Assembly (NCBI RefSeq): GCF_030519355.1
Contig: NZ_JAUMKC010000013.1
Span: 62,001-126,000, forward strand
Length of the DNA stretch: 64,000 nucleotides
Source: Mucilaginibacter sp. L3T2-6
GTDB taxonomy: Bacteria; Bacteroidota; Bacteroidia; Sphingobacteriales; Sphingobacteriaceae
Direction: 5' to 3'
Positions within the stretch are counted from its first letter, which is position 1; the number at the start of each line of letters is the position of its first letter. The position numbers and the translations under genes were made by a program. Of this stretch, positions 7,944-17,430 are shown in pieces. Under the pieces are notes generated by a model. That model had not been told where the DNA came from and made no database searches. It saw nothing but the letters and a program-made list of their open reading frames with translations.

Positions 7944-10217
7944 ATGAAAAAAATATTCCTCGCCCTGGCGCTTCTAACGCCTGTTTTAACAATCGCCCAA
8001 ACCAATAAAACTTCGCTGGTTGATTATATAAACCCGCTGATGGGTACTGACTCTAAATACGACCTGTCAAACGGGAATACCTACCCGGCCATTGCGGTGC
8101 CATGGGGTATGAACTTCTGGACTCCTCAAACCGGCAAAATGGGTGACGGGTGGCAATATACCTATGATGCGCACAAAATAAACGGCTTTAAACAAACGCA
8201 TCAGCCATCGCCATGGATGAACGACTACGGTCAATTCGCCATTATGCCGGTAACAGGCCAGTTAAAAGTATCGCAAAATGGCCGGGCCAGCTGGTTTTCA
8301 CACAAAGCAGAGGTGGCCAGGCCATATTACTACAGCGTTTACCTGGCTGACCATGATATAACCACTGAAATAACGCCAACAGAACGCACGGCTCAATTCA
8401 GATTTACTTACCCTAAAAGCGATAGCTCATATATCATTGTCGACGCGTTTGACAGGGGCTCATATATCAAGATTATTCCTGCTGAAAAGAAAATAATAGG
8501 TTACTCGACCCGCTACGCCCGGGGCCCGCTAAAGAACTTCAAAAACTACTTTGTAATTTATGTGGATAAACCTATCAGCTTTGCAAAAACATTCAGCGAC
8601 AGCACAGCGACTGATTCGCTGGAATTGCATGTAAAACATGCGATGGCGGTTATTGGCTTTAAGACAGGTCATGATGAAAAAGTTCATTTACGGGTAGCTT
8701 CGTCATTTGTAAGCATAGAACAGGCTGAGTTGAACCTGAAACGCGAACAGGGAGCTGACAGTTTTAACACCACTGAACAAAAAGCTAAAGATACCTGGAA
8801 TAAAACACTAAGCCGCCTAACTGTTGAGGGCGGTACCGTTGATCAAACCCGCACTTTTTATTCTTGTCTTTACCGCATGCTGTTCTTTCCGAACAAACTT
8901 TACGAATTGGATGCCAATAATAAGATTATTCACTACAGCCCGTATACCGGCAAAACCGAGCCCGGCTATATGTTTGCAGGAACAGGCTTTTGGGATACCT
9001 TCAGGGCGCTTTATCCCTTCCTGAATCTGGTTTATCCTTCTATCAACAAAGAAATGCAGGCTGGCTTGGCTAATGACTTTAAAGAAGGCGGCTGGCTGCC
9101 TGAATGGAGCAGCCCTGGCTATTCGAATGTAATGATTGGGAATAATTCAGCTTCGGTAGTGTCTGACGCGTATATTAAAGGCGGCCGGGGTTATGATATT
9201 AATACTTTATACGAGGCGTTAGTGCACGGCGCCAACAATGCAGGGCCGGCAGGAACGGGCCGCACAGGCGTTGAATACTACAACACGCTGGGCTATGTAC
9301 CTTATGACGTAAAGATCAACGAGAACGCCGCACGCACGCTGGAATATGCTTATGATGATTTTGCTATTTACCAATTAGGCAAGGCGCTCCATAAGCCTGA
9401 ATCGGAAATAGCTATCTTCAAAAAGCGATCGATGAATTACAAAAATCTGTTCGACCCGTCGACAGGTTTGATGCGTGGCAAAAACAAGGACGGCTCATGG
9501 GAGACGCCTTTTAATCCATTTAAATGGGGAGATGCCTTTACCGAGGGCAATAGCTGGCACTATAGCTGGGGGGTGTTTCATGACATACAAGGATTGATTA
9601 ACCTGATGGGGGGCAAGAAACGGTTTGTGGCCAAGCTGGATTCTGTATTTACCTTGCCGCCGGTTTTTGATGACAGCTACTATGGCGAAGTTATTCATGA
9701 AATACGCGAGATGCAGATAGTGAACATGGGCCAATATGCGCATGGCAATCAGCCTATCCAGCACATGATCTACCTGTACAACTACGCAGGTGAACCATGG
9801 AAAGCTCAATTCCACGTTCGCGATGTGATGAACAAGCTTTATAAAGCTACGCCTGACGGTTATTGTGGTGATGAAGATAATGGTCAGACATCTGCCTGGT
9901 ATGTGTTTTCAGCAATGGGTTTTTACCCGGTTTGCCCGGCTGTTAACCAGTATGTACTTGGGGCTCCACTGTTCAAAAAATTAACCATTAACCTGGAAAA
10001 TGGTAAAAAAGTAGTCATTAACGCGCCCAATAACAGCGATAACAACCTGTACATCAATAATATGAATGTTAATGGTAAGCCTTATGATTTAAACTGGCTA
10101 AGCCATGATGCGTTATTAAAAGGTGCTGTTATCAATTATAAGATGTCAGCGACGCCTAACAAGCAGCGCGGGATAAAGGATGCAGACGCGCCATACTCAC
10201 TATCAAACGAGAAATAA
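7944..10217 (+). CDS. GH92 family alpha-mannosidase, secreted
   Basis: This glycoside hydrolase of family 92 (757 residues) is an exo-acting, calcium-dependent alpha-mannosidase by family precedent. The signal peptide ends near residue 19 (TIAQ). The family start NPLMGTDS and the DGWQY region are present. The EGNSWHYSW motif holds Glu534, matching the family general acid. YCGDEDNGQTSAW holds Asp643 and Asp645, matching the acidic pair assigned as catalytic base. Length fits the family. An in-frame TTG at 7941 directly precedes ATG 7944, and the ATG is preferred. The position after susC/susD suggests alpha-mannose-containing glycans as the locus substrate. The exact linkage cannot be read from the sequence. 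Confidence 0.94.
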   Translation: MKKIFLALALLTPVLTIAQTNKTSLVDYINPLMGTDSKYDLSNGNTYPAIAVPWGMNFWTPQTGKMGDGWQYTYDAHKINGFKQTHQPSPWMNDYGQFAIMPVTGQLKVSQNGRASWFSHKAEVARPYYYSVYLADHDITTEITPTERTAQFRFTYPKSDSSYIIVDAFDRGSYIKIIPAEKKIIGYSTRYARGPLKNFKNYFVIYVDKPISFAKTFSDSTATDSLELHVKHAMAVIGFKTGHDEKVHLRVASSFVSIEQAELNLKREQGADSFNTTEQKAKDTWNKTLSRLTVEGGTVDQTRTFYSCLYRMLFFPNKLYELDANNKIIHYSPYTGKTEPGYMFAGTGFWDTFRALYPFLNLVYPSINKEMQAGLANDFKEGGWLPEWSSPGYSNVMIGNNSASVVSDAYIKGGRGYDINTLYEALVHGANNAGPAGTGRTGVEYYNTLGYVPYDVKINENAARTLEYAYDDFAIYQLGKALHKPESEIAIFKKRSMNYKNLFDPSTGLMRGKNKDGSWETPFNPFKWGDAFTEGNSWHYSWGVFHDIQGLINLMGGKKRFVAKLDSVFTLPPVFDDSYYGEVIHEIREMQIVNMGQYAHGNQPIQHMIYLYNYAGEPWKAQFHVRDVMNKLYKATPDGYCGDEDNGQTSAWYVFSAMGFYPVCPAVNQYVLGAPLFKKLTINLENGKKVVINAPNNSDNNLYINNMNVNGKPYDLNWLSHDALLKGAVINYKMSATPNKQRGIKDADAPYSLSNEK

Positions 10218-10225
10218 TTTTTGTT

Positions 10226-11326
10226 ATGAAAAGCCCCATCATCAACTTATTAAAAACAGCTGTTTTGGCAATATTTACGCTGTTGACGACCAGCAGCGTA
10301 AATGCTCAAAGCAAATTCAGGGTCGGCGTAGCCGGTCTTAATCACGATCATATTTACAACATCCTGAATGATTACAGCAAAGGCCGAGTGTATTTGGTAG
10401 GCATTGCTGAACCGAACAAGCACCTATGGGAAAAATACGGTAAACAATTTCATATTCCCGACTCATTATTCTTTACCGATTTAAAGGAAATGGCCACCAA
10501 ACGCAAGCCGGATATTATGCTGGGGTATAATGCAGTTGGCAATCACGTAGATGTGGTAGAAGTTTGTGGGCCGCTCCATATTCCTGTGATGGTTGAAAAA
10601 CCGCTTGCGGCGACTTTGACGCAGGCTAAACGCATTCAAGATCTGGCTAATAAGTACCATATCGACGTGCTTACCAACTATGAGACTACCTGGTATCCGT
10701 CTTTTCAGAAAGTTTACGATATAATTGGTCAGGACAGCATCGGCGCCATACACAAAATGGTAGCGCACGATGGTCACCAGGGTCCGCGCGAGATTGGTTG
10801 CAGCGAAGAATTTCTCGCATGGCTTACTGACCCTGTATTAAACGGAGCGGGTGCGCTGAATGATTTTGGATGCTATGGCGCCAATCTCATGACCTGGCTG
10901 ATGCATGGTGAGCGCCCGGTTGCAGTTAGTGCAGTCGCCAAACATTTTAAGCCAAATGTTTATCCGAAAGTCGAGGATGATGCTACCATAACCGTTGAGT
11001 ACGCTAATGCGACGGGCCTGATCGAAGGTTCCTGGGCTTGGCCCTTCAGCATAAAGGATCTGGAAGTTTTTGGGGACCATGGCTATCTTCACGCAACCGA
11101 CGGTAAAAACCTTACCATGCGTCTTCGTGAAAATATAAAGAGCACTCCTGTTGCGGAGCCGCTGGCCCAACCCAACGACGACCCGGTAACTTATTTCAAC
11201 GCTTTCCTGCAACACAAGATTAGCGCCACTGACGACCGTTCATCACTTAAATATAATATGATTGTGATGGAGATACTGGACGCGGCAAAGCGCTCGATTA
11301 AAGAGGGTAAACGAATCGTTTTATAG
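10226..11326 (+). CDS. Gfo/Idh/MocA family protein with signal peptide
   Basis: This protein (366 residues) has the Gfo/Idh/MocA fold: an N-terminal Rossmann domain and a C-terminal sheet domain. It has a clear signal peptide (residues 1-27, ending SSVNA), so it is predicted to be periplasmic. The dinucleotide-binding region reads FRVGVAGLNHDHIYNIL, where His replaces the last Gly of the usual GxGxxG. The conserved EKPLA motif is near residue 124. Family members oxidise or reduce sugars using bound NAD(P); some relatives are glycosidases (GH109). It starts 8 nt after the GH92 gene, so it is co-transcribed and probably acts on products of the same glycan. The substrate is unknown. Confidence 0.88.
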   Translation: MKSPIINLLKTAVLAIFTLLTTSSVNAQSKFRVGVAGLNHDHIYNILNDYSKGRVYLVGIAEPNKHLWEKYGKQFHIPDSLFFTDLKEMATKRKPDIMLGYNAVGNHVDVVEVCGPLHIPVMVEKPLAATLTQAKRIQDLANKYHIDVLTNYETTWYPSFQKVYDIIGQDSIGAIHKMVAHDGHQGPREIGCSEEFLAWLTDPVLNGAGALNDFGCYGANLMTWLMHGERPVAVSAVAKHFKPNVYPKVEDDATITVEYANATGLIEGSWAWPFSIKDLEVFGDHGYLHATDGKNLTMRLRENIKSTPVAEPLAQPNDDPVTYFNAFLQHKISATDDRSSLKYNMIVMEILDAAKRSIKEGKRIVL

Positions 11327-11436
11327 AACCTTACAGACTTACAAAGTTTCGAAACAGCTTTTTAAGTCTTATTCCTGTGCTTTATTTCACTGTTACCATT
11401 AAACTTTTTCTAATCTTCGGTCTCTAATCTCAGGTC

Positions 11437-11472
11437 TTTGACATTAACTCAAAGAAAAAAATATTACTTTTG
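11437..11472 (+). promoter_or_regulatory. Bacteroidota-type promoter before the CE4 gene
   Basis: TACTTTTG (11465-11472) matches the Bacteroidota -7 consensus TAnnTTTG. TTTG at 11437-11440 is a possible -33 element, but the 24-nt spacer is slightly long. The -7 box lies 37 nt before the ATG at 11510. Confidence 0.5.
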
Positions 11473-11509
11473 CGGCGTATAGTATTTTAATACCTCTGAA
11501 AAAAATAAT

Positions 11510-12292
11510 ATGATAAAACAGCTTTTTATAGCAGCCGGCCTTTGTTTTGCCGGATTCGCAGCGTCTGCCCAGATTAGCCCGGCAAGTGTGCTTGCCCGTA
11601 AACAAGTCCCGGTAGTATGTTATCACCAGATACGCGACTGGCGGCCAAAAGATTCAAAAAACGCTAAGGATTACATCATTCCCATACAATCGTTTAAAGA
11701 ACATATCAAGATGCTGGCGGACAGTGGGTATCACACCATTCTGCCCGATCAATTGTACGCATACCTGACGAAGGGCACGCCGTTGCCAAGCAAGCCCATC
11801 ATGCTGACTTTTGATGATACAGACGAGGATCAGTTCACCATCGCCCGTCCGGAATTAAAAAAGTATGGTTTTAAAGGTGTGTACTTTATTATGACCGTGT
11901 CTCTGGGCCGCCCTCATTATATGACCAAGGAACAGGTTAAACAACTGTCTGACGAAGGCAATGTGATCGGGAGCCATACATGGGACCACCATCGTGTGGA
12001 CAAATACAAGCATGATCCAAATCCAAAGAAAGATGACTGGAACATACAAATAACTAAGCCTACTCAAAGGCTTGAAGAAATAACCGGCAAAAAAATAGAC
12101 TATTTTGCGTTTCCCTTTGGTGTTTGGAAGCCTTATACTTTGCCTGAATTAAGCAAGTATCATTTCAAGATTGCTTTCCAGCTGGCTGACAAACGTGACC
12201 CCAATTACCCTTTGTTAACTGTTCGCCGTATTTTGGATAGCGGCTACTGGACAACCAAAACGTTCAGCAAAAACGTAAGGCAAAGTTTTTAA
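11510..12292 (+). CDS. Secreted polysaccharide deacetylase (CE4/NodB)
   Basis: This is a metal-dependent carbohydrate de-N- or de-O-acetylase of CE4 (260 residues). The signal peptide covers residues 1-20 (FAASAQ). NodB motif 1 is TFDDTD at 100-105, with Asp102/103. Motif 2 is SHTWDH at 155-160, with metal-binding His156 and His160. A FAFPFG motif lies near residue 190. The protein is complete and of normal length. It has its own promoter and terminator and follows the mannosidase and oxidoreductase genes. It may remove acetyl groups from the same glycan or act on the cell's own envelope polymer. The substrate cannot be decided from the sequence. Confidence 0.92.
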   Translation: MIKQLFIAAGLCFAGFAASAQISPASVLARKQVPVVCYHQIRDWRPKDSKNAKDYIIPIQSFKEHIKMLADSGYHTILPDQLYAYLTKGTPLPSKPIMLTFDDTDEDQFTIARPELKKYGFKGVYFIMTVSLGRPHYMTKEQVKQLSDEGNVIGSHTWDHHRVDKYKHDPNPKKDDWNIQITKPTQRLEEITGKKIDYFAFPFGVWKPYTLPELSKYHFKIAFQLADKRDPNYPLLTVRRILDSGYWTTKTFSKNVRQSF

Positions 12293-12320
12293 ACATATTT
12301 GAACCCAGATTAGAGCATTT

Positions 12321-12356
12321 ATAAAGCCTCTGTTTGTTTTCAGACAGGGGCTTTAT
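12321..12356 (+). terminator. Intrinsic terminator after the CE4 gene
   Basis: ATAAAGCCTCTGT (12321-12333) pairs with ACAGGGGCTTTAT (12344-12356) with one G-T wobble over a 10-nt loop. The region after it, up to 12588, holds no gene that I can recognise. Confidence 0.8.
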
Positions 12357-12588
12357 AGTTTGGATTGACTAAGCTCAGGCACATGTAATGCATTAGATGG
12401 GTTTCTTTGACCAGGCATTAAAGTGGGTAGCATGCGTTTTACAACGTGGATATGCAATCATTGGAAACGAAATAAAATCGTGATAAGTCGATCAGTCACA
12501 TCCCCATTTGTCGTCACCGCTCAATAAGCAACTCTATGTGAATAACCGGTTATAGCCGCGATAATACTGAACGTTATTAATATTTAGC

Positions 12589-13965
12589 TTAACTCATCGC
12601 CTTATTAAGTGCAATAACAGCTGTATTAAAGTCTTCTCTTGCTATCAAAAACTGTATATTCACCTTACGCAGGGCAAAACCCGCGCTTTTGATATTGATA
12701 CCATTTTCTGCCAGGGCCGAGGCTGATTTTGCCAGCAAGCCTGGCCGGTCCATATTTGAACCGATAAGGCAAACCATAGCAGCTTTTTCGTAAGTCACCT
12801 TTTCAAAGTTCTCTTCCAGTTCATGGATGAGCTTTTTATCGAAATCCTTTTCCCAAATAACAATAGAGATACTATTGGCGTTGGTAGCCTTAAAGTTATA
12901 GCTGATACCATGGTTGTAGAACAGCTGCATGATCTGCAAATCACTCCCTGGTGTACCTACCATAGATGGGTCATAGATATCGATGATCATCACCTTATCA
13001 GTACCGGTAATCACTTCCACGCGTTTATGTTCGCAAATATATTCCCTGGTTATCAGCGTGCCGGGATGTTCCGGATCAAAAGTGTTTTTAATGCGCAGGT
13101 TAATATCGTTAATTTCCAGTGGCTTTGATGCCTTAGGGTGAATTGCCTCCATGCCTACGTCGGCGAGCTGGTCGGCGACGTCGTAATTGGTATTTCCAAC
13201 GGGGTAACAGTTCTCTACACCAACTAACACCGGGTCCGCAGTGCACAGGTGATATTCCTTATGAATGATAGCTTCTTCCGGCTTAACGGCGACAGCGATT
13301 TTGCTGAACGTAACCTCTGAATAACCGCGATCAAATTCACGCATAATGCCTTCGGTACCTTTAGCATAGCCGGTCACTATACAAATGGTCTCGTCGAACT
13401 TAATATCTTCCAGGTCATGTTTAATACGCTGATCTATAGTGAATGAACGATGATCGTGAAAACCGCTCAGGTCGACCAGGGTTGCATTGATCCCCTTATT
13501 TTGAAGGATGTTTGTAAAATTGAAGGCAGAATGAGTTTCGCCTATCGAAGCCAATATTTCGCGGGCGGCCTGCAAAATATTCTCTTTGTTCACGTATCCG
13601 GAGGCCAATATGTTCGACAGGTTCTCCAGGTAAGTCTGGGCATCGTTAATTCTGGTCTCAATAAACTGGTCTGCTATCTCTATATTCAAACCTAAGCCTT
13701 GATAGCTCTTATTTATCTCTTTTAACCGGGTGGTCAGGTCTTTAAGCGGCTTATGAAAATCCTTGAAATTAGCCAACTTATGATACACGCCTGGTTCGCC
13801 CGTTTTTTTGTTTTCCAGCAATAAGTTGGTTACGCCTGAAAAGGCAGATACTACAAATATGCGGTTATAAAGTTCCTTACCGCTACGGTTAAAAAGAATG
13901 ATGTTATTGATCACATCATTCAATGCGGTCATCGATGTGCCGCCGATTTTCTCTACTGTTAACAT
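12589..13965 (-). CDS. Aspartate kinase, ectoine-type subfamily
   Basis: This cytoplasmic kinase (458 residues) phosphorylates aspartate to 4-aspartyl phosphate, the entry step to lysine, threonine and methionine. It starts MLTVEKIGGTSM, where the substrate motif is KIGGTS rather than KFGGTS. With NRIFVVSAFSGVTNLL and KKTGEPGVY, this resembles the aspartokinase subfamily found in ectoine gene clusters. A C-terminal ACT region lies at about residues 385-458 (MVCLIGSNMDRPGLLAK). An in-frame upstream start at 14004 would add 13 residues that do not look conserved. No ectA, ectB or ectC is in the window. It is the last gene of an argB-proC-aspartokinase run. Confidence 0.9.
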   Translation of the reverse strand: MLTVEKIGGTSMTALNDVINNIILFNRSGKELYNRIFVVSAFSGVTNLLLENKKTGEPGVYHKLANFKDFHKPLKDLTTRLKEINKSYQGLGLNIEIADQFIETRINDAQTYLENLSNILASGYVNKENILQAAREILASIGETHSAFNFTNILQNKGINATLVDLSGFHDHRSFTIDQRIKHDLEDIKFDETICIVTGYAKGTEGIMREFDRGYSEVTFSKIAVAVKPEEAIIHKEYHLCTADPVLVGVENCYPVGNTNYDVADQLADVGMEAIHPKASKPLEINDINLRIKNTFDPEHPGTLITREYICEHKRVEVITGTDKVMIIDIYDPSMVGTPGSDLQIMQLFYNHGISYNFKATNANSISIVIWEKDFDKKLIHELEENFEKVTYEKAAMVCLIGSNMDRPGLLAKSASALAENGINIKSAGFALRKVNIQFLIAREDFNTAVIALNKAMS

Positions 13966-14052
13966 TTTAGAACGTACGCTTTGCGCTGATATTAAAATTA
14001 TCAAGGTCAGTTAGCCTGTGATAATTAAAGTGGTTGATTGTTACTGTTGATT

Positions 14053-14880
14053 TTATGCTGATTGTTCCGTTTTAGGGTACAGGTCGCCGGCTTTCGATGC
14101 GGATAGCTTTATGCCCTTTATCATTGCGGAACTAAATCCGTTATGTTCCATTTCATTAAGCCCCGCAATGGTACATCCGCTTGGCGAAGTTACTTTATCG
14201 ATTTCCTGCTCTGGATGCGATGCCAGCTGAAGCAATAAATCCGCAGCACCTTTGGCCGTTTGGGCTGCCATCTTTAAGGCATCGTGTGCATGGAATCCTA
14301 TTTCTGTTCCGCCCTGTGACGCAGCACGTATCGACCTTAAAAAGAAAGCGATACCACAGGCGCAAAGCGCGGTAGCAGAGGTCATCAGTTCTTCGTTTAT
14401 CTGTATGGTTACACCAACGGTTTCAAATAACGAGCGGACAAAGTTGATGTGCCTTGTGGTGCCGTTATCGGTTGCTATACAAGTCATGGAATGGCCTATG
14501 GCTATAGCCGTATTGGGCATAGCCCTGATAATGGGAACGTTAAGGTCGAGCTGGTTGCGGATATCTGCGCAGCTCACGCCCGATACCACTGATATAAATA
14601 ACTGTTTATCAGGTTTTATGGAGGGTTTTATTTCATCCAGTAATTTGTTCAGTTGGTGTGGCAAAACAGCCAATACCACAAAGTCTGCCTTGCGTACTGC
14701 TTTTAGGTTGTTGTCGGTTGTATGATAGCCTAATTCGGCATAAGGTGCAAGCGCACTAACGTTTCGGCGAGTTAGCGAAATCTGCTGCGCTTTGCATATT
14801 CCCGCCTTTACCAATCCCTTCGCTAATGAAAGCCCTATATTTCCGCTGCCAAGTATGGCAATGTGCTGCTGTGAGTTCAT
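14053..14880 (-). CDS. proC: Pyrroline-5-carboxylate reductase
   Basis: This NAD(P)H-dependent cytoplasmic reductase (275 residues) converts 1-pyrroline-5-carboxylate to proline. The N-terminal Rossmann motif IAILGSGNIGLSLAKGL is clear. The signature region near the C-terminus (TSPSGCTIAGLNEMEHNGFS) matches the ProC pattern. Length is normal. The ATG overlaps the argB stop as ATGA, so translation is coupled. Pairing of proC with arginine genes is known in Bacteroidota. Confidence 0.92.
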   Translation of the reverse strand: MNSQQHIAILGSGNIGLSLAKGLVKAGICKAQQISLTRRNVSALAPYAELGYHTTDNNLKAVRKADFVVLAVLPHQLNKLLDEIKPSIKPDKQLFISVVSGVSCADIRNQLDLNVPIIRAMPNTAIAIGHSMTCIATDNGTTRHINFVRSLFETVGVTIQINEELMTSATALCACGIAFFLRSIRAASQGGTEIGFHAHDALKMAAQTAKGAADLLLQLASHPEQEIDKVTSPSGCTIAGLNEMEHNGFSSAMIKGIKLSASKAGDLYPKTEQSA

Positions 14881-15713
14881 TCGTATCTGCTTAAAAGTGT
14901 GCCAAACGGCTCATTGTTTTTTAGTTTGCCCAGGTCGGCGGAGTGACCGATGATGACGCCCTTTACGCCGCATGCAATTGCCGCAAAGGCGTTATCCAGT
15001 TTGGGCAGCATGCCGCTGTGTATTACCTGTTCTTTTTTTAACTCTTCGTACCGGCCCGGATTGATATCCGTTATCAGCGATTTTTCATCAGTTATATCTT
15101 TTAAAACCCCCTTCTTTTCAAAACAGTAGATGAGGGTAGTATCACATAGTTCAGACATGGCTATCGCAAGTGCCGAGGCGATGGTATCAGCATTGGTATT
15201 CAAAAGCTGTCCGTCTCCGTCATGGGTTAACGCACAGAATACCGGCGTAAAGCCCGCATCCATCAGTTTTTTTAGATTTTGCGGGTTGATAGACTTCTCG
15301 TCCAGATCACCTGCAAAGCCATAGTCAATTGTTTTTACCGGCCTTTTTTTTGCGCGGATAAAGTCGCCGTCTGCACCGGTAAGTCCTATAGCATTGGTGC
15401 CAAAACGCTGTAATTGAGCTACGATATTTTTATTGATAAGCCCACCATAAACCATGGTTACAACCCTTAACGTTTCAATATCAGTTATTCGCCGGCCGTC
15501 AACCATTTTCGGCTCAATGCCCAACGTCTCTGAGAGTTGTGTAGCGATCTTTCCGCCACCGTGTACCAGGACTTTATTTCCTTCAAGCGCGGTAAAGTCT
15601 TTTAAAAAATGATATAAGTTTTCTGAATTATCAATAACATTTCCGCCAATTTTAACAACATATAGATTGTTATTGGACGGTTTTGTGGAAGAAACTGGAT
15701 TAGAAACACTCAT
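14877..15713 (-). CDS. argB: Acetylglutamate (or succinylglutamate) kinase
   Basis: This amino-acid-kinase-fold enzyme (278 residues) phosphorylates an N-acylated glutamate in arginine biosynthesis. Seen motifs are VVKIGGNVIDN near residue 20, VLVHGGGKIATQLSE near 50, GLTGADGD, and LNTNADTIASALA, which covers the acyl-glutamate/ATP region. Some Bacteroidota use N-succinyl rather than N-acetyl intermediates, and the sequence alone does not tell which applies here. It is the first gene of the minus-strand operon, and no other arg gene is adjacent in the window. The 272-nt region upstream (15714-15985) is AT-rich and holds no gene I recognise. Confidence 0.92.
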   Translation of the reverse strand: MSVSNPVSSTKPSNNNLYVVKIGGNVIDNSENLYHFLKDFTALEGNKVLVHGGGKIATQLSETLGIEPKMVDGRRITDIETLRVVTMVYGGLINKNIVAQLQRFGTNAIGLTGADGDFIRAKKRPVKTIDYGFAGDLDEKSINPQNLKKLMDAGFTPVFCALTHDGDGQLLNTNADTIASALAIAMSELCDTTLIYCFEKKGVLKDITDEKSLITDINPGRYEELKKEQVIHSGMLPKLDNAFAAIACGVKGVIIGHSADLGKLKNNEPFGTLLSRYE

Positions 15714-15985
15714 TTTTATCCATTTTGGAGCACAATATCCATTTTTATAGAGTATTTGCTGCCATTTCTCTGCAAAAATAAAAAAAGTAGCTTGTTTTAA
15801 TAATAAATAGATGGAAAATCGATGATTTCTTATTGTGGTAGCAGTTAGGTATTACGGTGCAAATATATGAGTTTAAACAATATTAAAAACTGGCAGGGGT
15901 AAATAATTGTATATAATTGACATGACATAATAAGTTGACAATCCATTAAAGAAACATTGTGTAATATTGAGTTTTTGAAACGCCT

Positions 15986-17302
15986 ATGTTTACTGTCACA
16001 TCCGAAGATAAAAATCCAGGCTCCCGGCCGCGTGTCGTCATTATCGGCGGTGGTTTTGGGGGCCTGGCGCTCGCAAAAAGCCTCAAAAATGCCCCGGTAG
16101 ATATATTACTGCTCGATAAGCATAACTATCACACCTTTCAGCCTCTGCTTTACCAGGTAGCAATAGGTTCTATAGAGGCTGATTCGATTGGTTTTCCAAT
16201 CCGGCGGATATTTACCAAACATGAAAACTTTAGCTTCAACCTGGCTGAAGTTCAAAAAATAAATCCCGAAACAAATTGTATCATAACAGATATCGGTACA
16301 ATCCACTACGACTACCTTGTAATTGCAACCGGCTCAAATACTAATTTCTTCGGCAATAAGGAAATTGAGCATTTTGCTATGCCAATGAAAAATATCCCGG
16401 AGGCGCTCAATATCCGCAGCCTCGTGTTGCAGAACCTGGAACAGGCTTTGGTCACTACCGATATGCGCGAAAAATCAGCATTAATGACCTTTGTGGTGGT
16501 TGGAGGCGGGCCTACAGGGGTCGAATTGTCGGGCGCGCTTGCCGAGATGCGACACCTGATATTGGCTAAAGACTATCACGGGCTCAGCAAATATGATATG
16601 CGCGTTTACCTGGTGGAAGGCAAGGACAGGTTGCTGGCCGCTATGTCGCCCCAGGCATCGGCGGCGGCTAAAAAGTTTCTTGCGGAAGGAGAAGTGATGA
16701 TATTTAACAGCGCACACGTGCAAAGTTATGATGGATTTTTCCTTACTATTGATAACGGGAAGACCATAAAGACGCGAAATGTTCTTTGGGCGGCAGGAGT
16801 AAAAGGCGAGGCACCCGACGGTTTGCCGGCCGAAGTAACCGGCAAAGGCTCACGTATTCAAACTGACGAAATAAACCGCGTAAAGGGCTACCAGAATATA
16901 TTCGCAATTGGCGATGTCTCAGCTGTTATAACGCCTGATACACCTAACGGCCATCCCGGGGTGGCGCCAGTGGCCATACAGCAGGGCCAGCAGTTGGGAA
17001 AAAACATAGCCCGCTTGATTAAAGGAGAACCTACGTTACCCTTTAGATACAAAGACAAGGGCACCCTTGCTACAATTGGCCGCAATAAAGCTGTTGCTGA
17101 TTTAGGCAAATTGCATTTTCAGGGATTTTTTGCGTGGCTCCTGTGGGGCTTTGTGCACCTGATGTCCCTTGCCGGATTCTCTAACAAGGGCATTATTTTT
17201 ATCAGTTGGGTGATTAATTATTTCAACAAAAACTCCGATAACCGACTGATTATAAGAAGCTTTAATACTGATACCCGCAGAAGCAACGAAGCCCATAAAT
17301 AG
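15986..17302 (+). CDS. ndh: Type II NADH dehydrogenase
   Basis: This single-subunit, non-proton-pumping NADH:quinone oxidoreductase (438 residues) sits at the inner face of the membrane. The FAD-binding motif GGGFGG is at 21-26. DKHNYHTFQPLLYQVA is a hallmark of the family. A second dinucleotide motif (VVGGGPTGVELSGALAEM) binds NADH, and FAIGDVSA is the second FAD contact. The C-terminal region (LLWGFVHLMSLAGFSNKG) is the usual amphipathic membrane anchor. It stands alone on the plus strand. Confidence 0.95.
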   Translation: MFTVTSEDKNPGSRPRVVIIGGGFGGLALAKSLKNAPVDILLLDKHNYHTFQPLLYQVAIGSIEADSIGFPIRRIFTKHENFSFNLAEVQKINPETNCIITDIGTIHYDYLVIATGSNTNFFGNKEIEHFAMPMKNIPEALNIRSLVLQNLEQALVTTDMREKSALMTFVVVGGGPTGVELSGALAEMRHLILAKDYHGLSKYDMRVYLVEGKDRLLAAMSPQASAAAKKFLAEGEVMIFNSAHVQSYDGFFLTIDNGKTIKTRNVLWAAGVKGEAPDGLPAEVTGKGSRIQTDEINRVKGYQNIFAIGDVSAVITPDTPNGHPGVAPVAIQQGQQLGKNIARLIKGEPTLPFRYKDKGTLATIGRNKAVADLGKLHFQGFFAWLLWGFVHLMSLAGFSNKGIIFISWVINYFNKNSDNRLIIRSFNTDTRRSNEAHK

Positions 17303-17325
17303 AAAAAGTCCGGTTTTAAAACATT

Positions 17326-17362
17326 GTGGGCTTAAATACCTTATTAGGTAAGTTTTAGCCCA
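17326..17362 (+). terminator. Hairpin after ndh, probable terminator
   Basis: TGGGCT (from 17326) pairs with AGCCCA (17357-17362), with inner AAA/TTT and ACCT/AGGT pairs around a short loop. It lacks a downstream T-run, so termination is likely but not certain. Confidence 0.5.
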
Positions 17363-17430
17363 TCACTGTAGTTCACCGTTCTCACTTGCAAGTATGCAGA
17401 TGAGGGCGCTACGGGTATAATTTGTTAAAA

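Noticed and set aside
12357..12588. Possible small RNA gene in the gap after the CE4 terminator
   Set aside because: No promoter, stable hairpin or terminator could be recognised.
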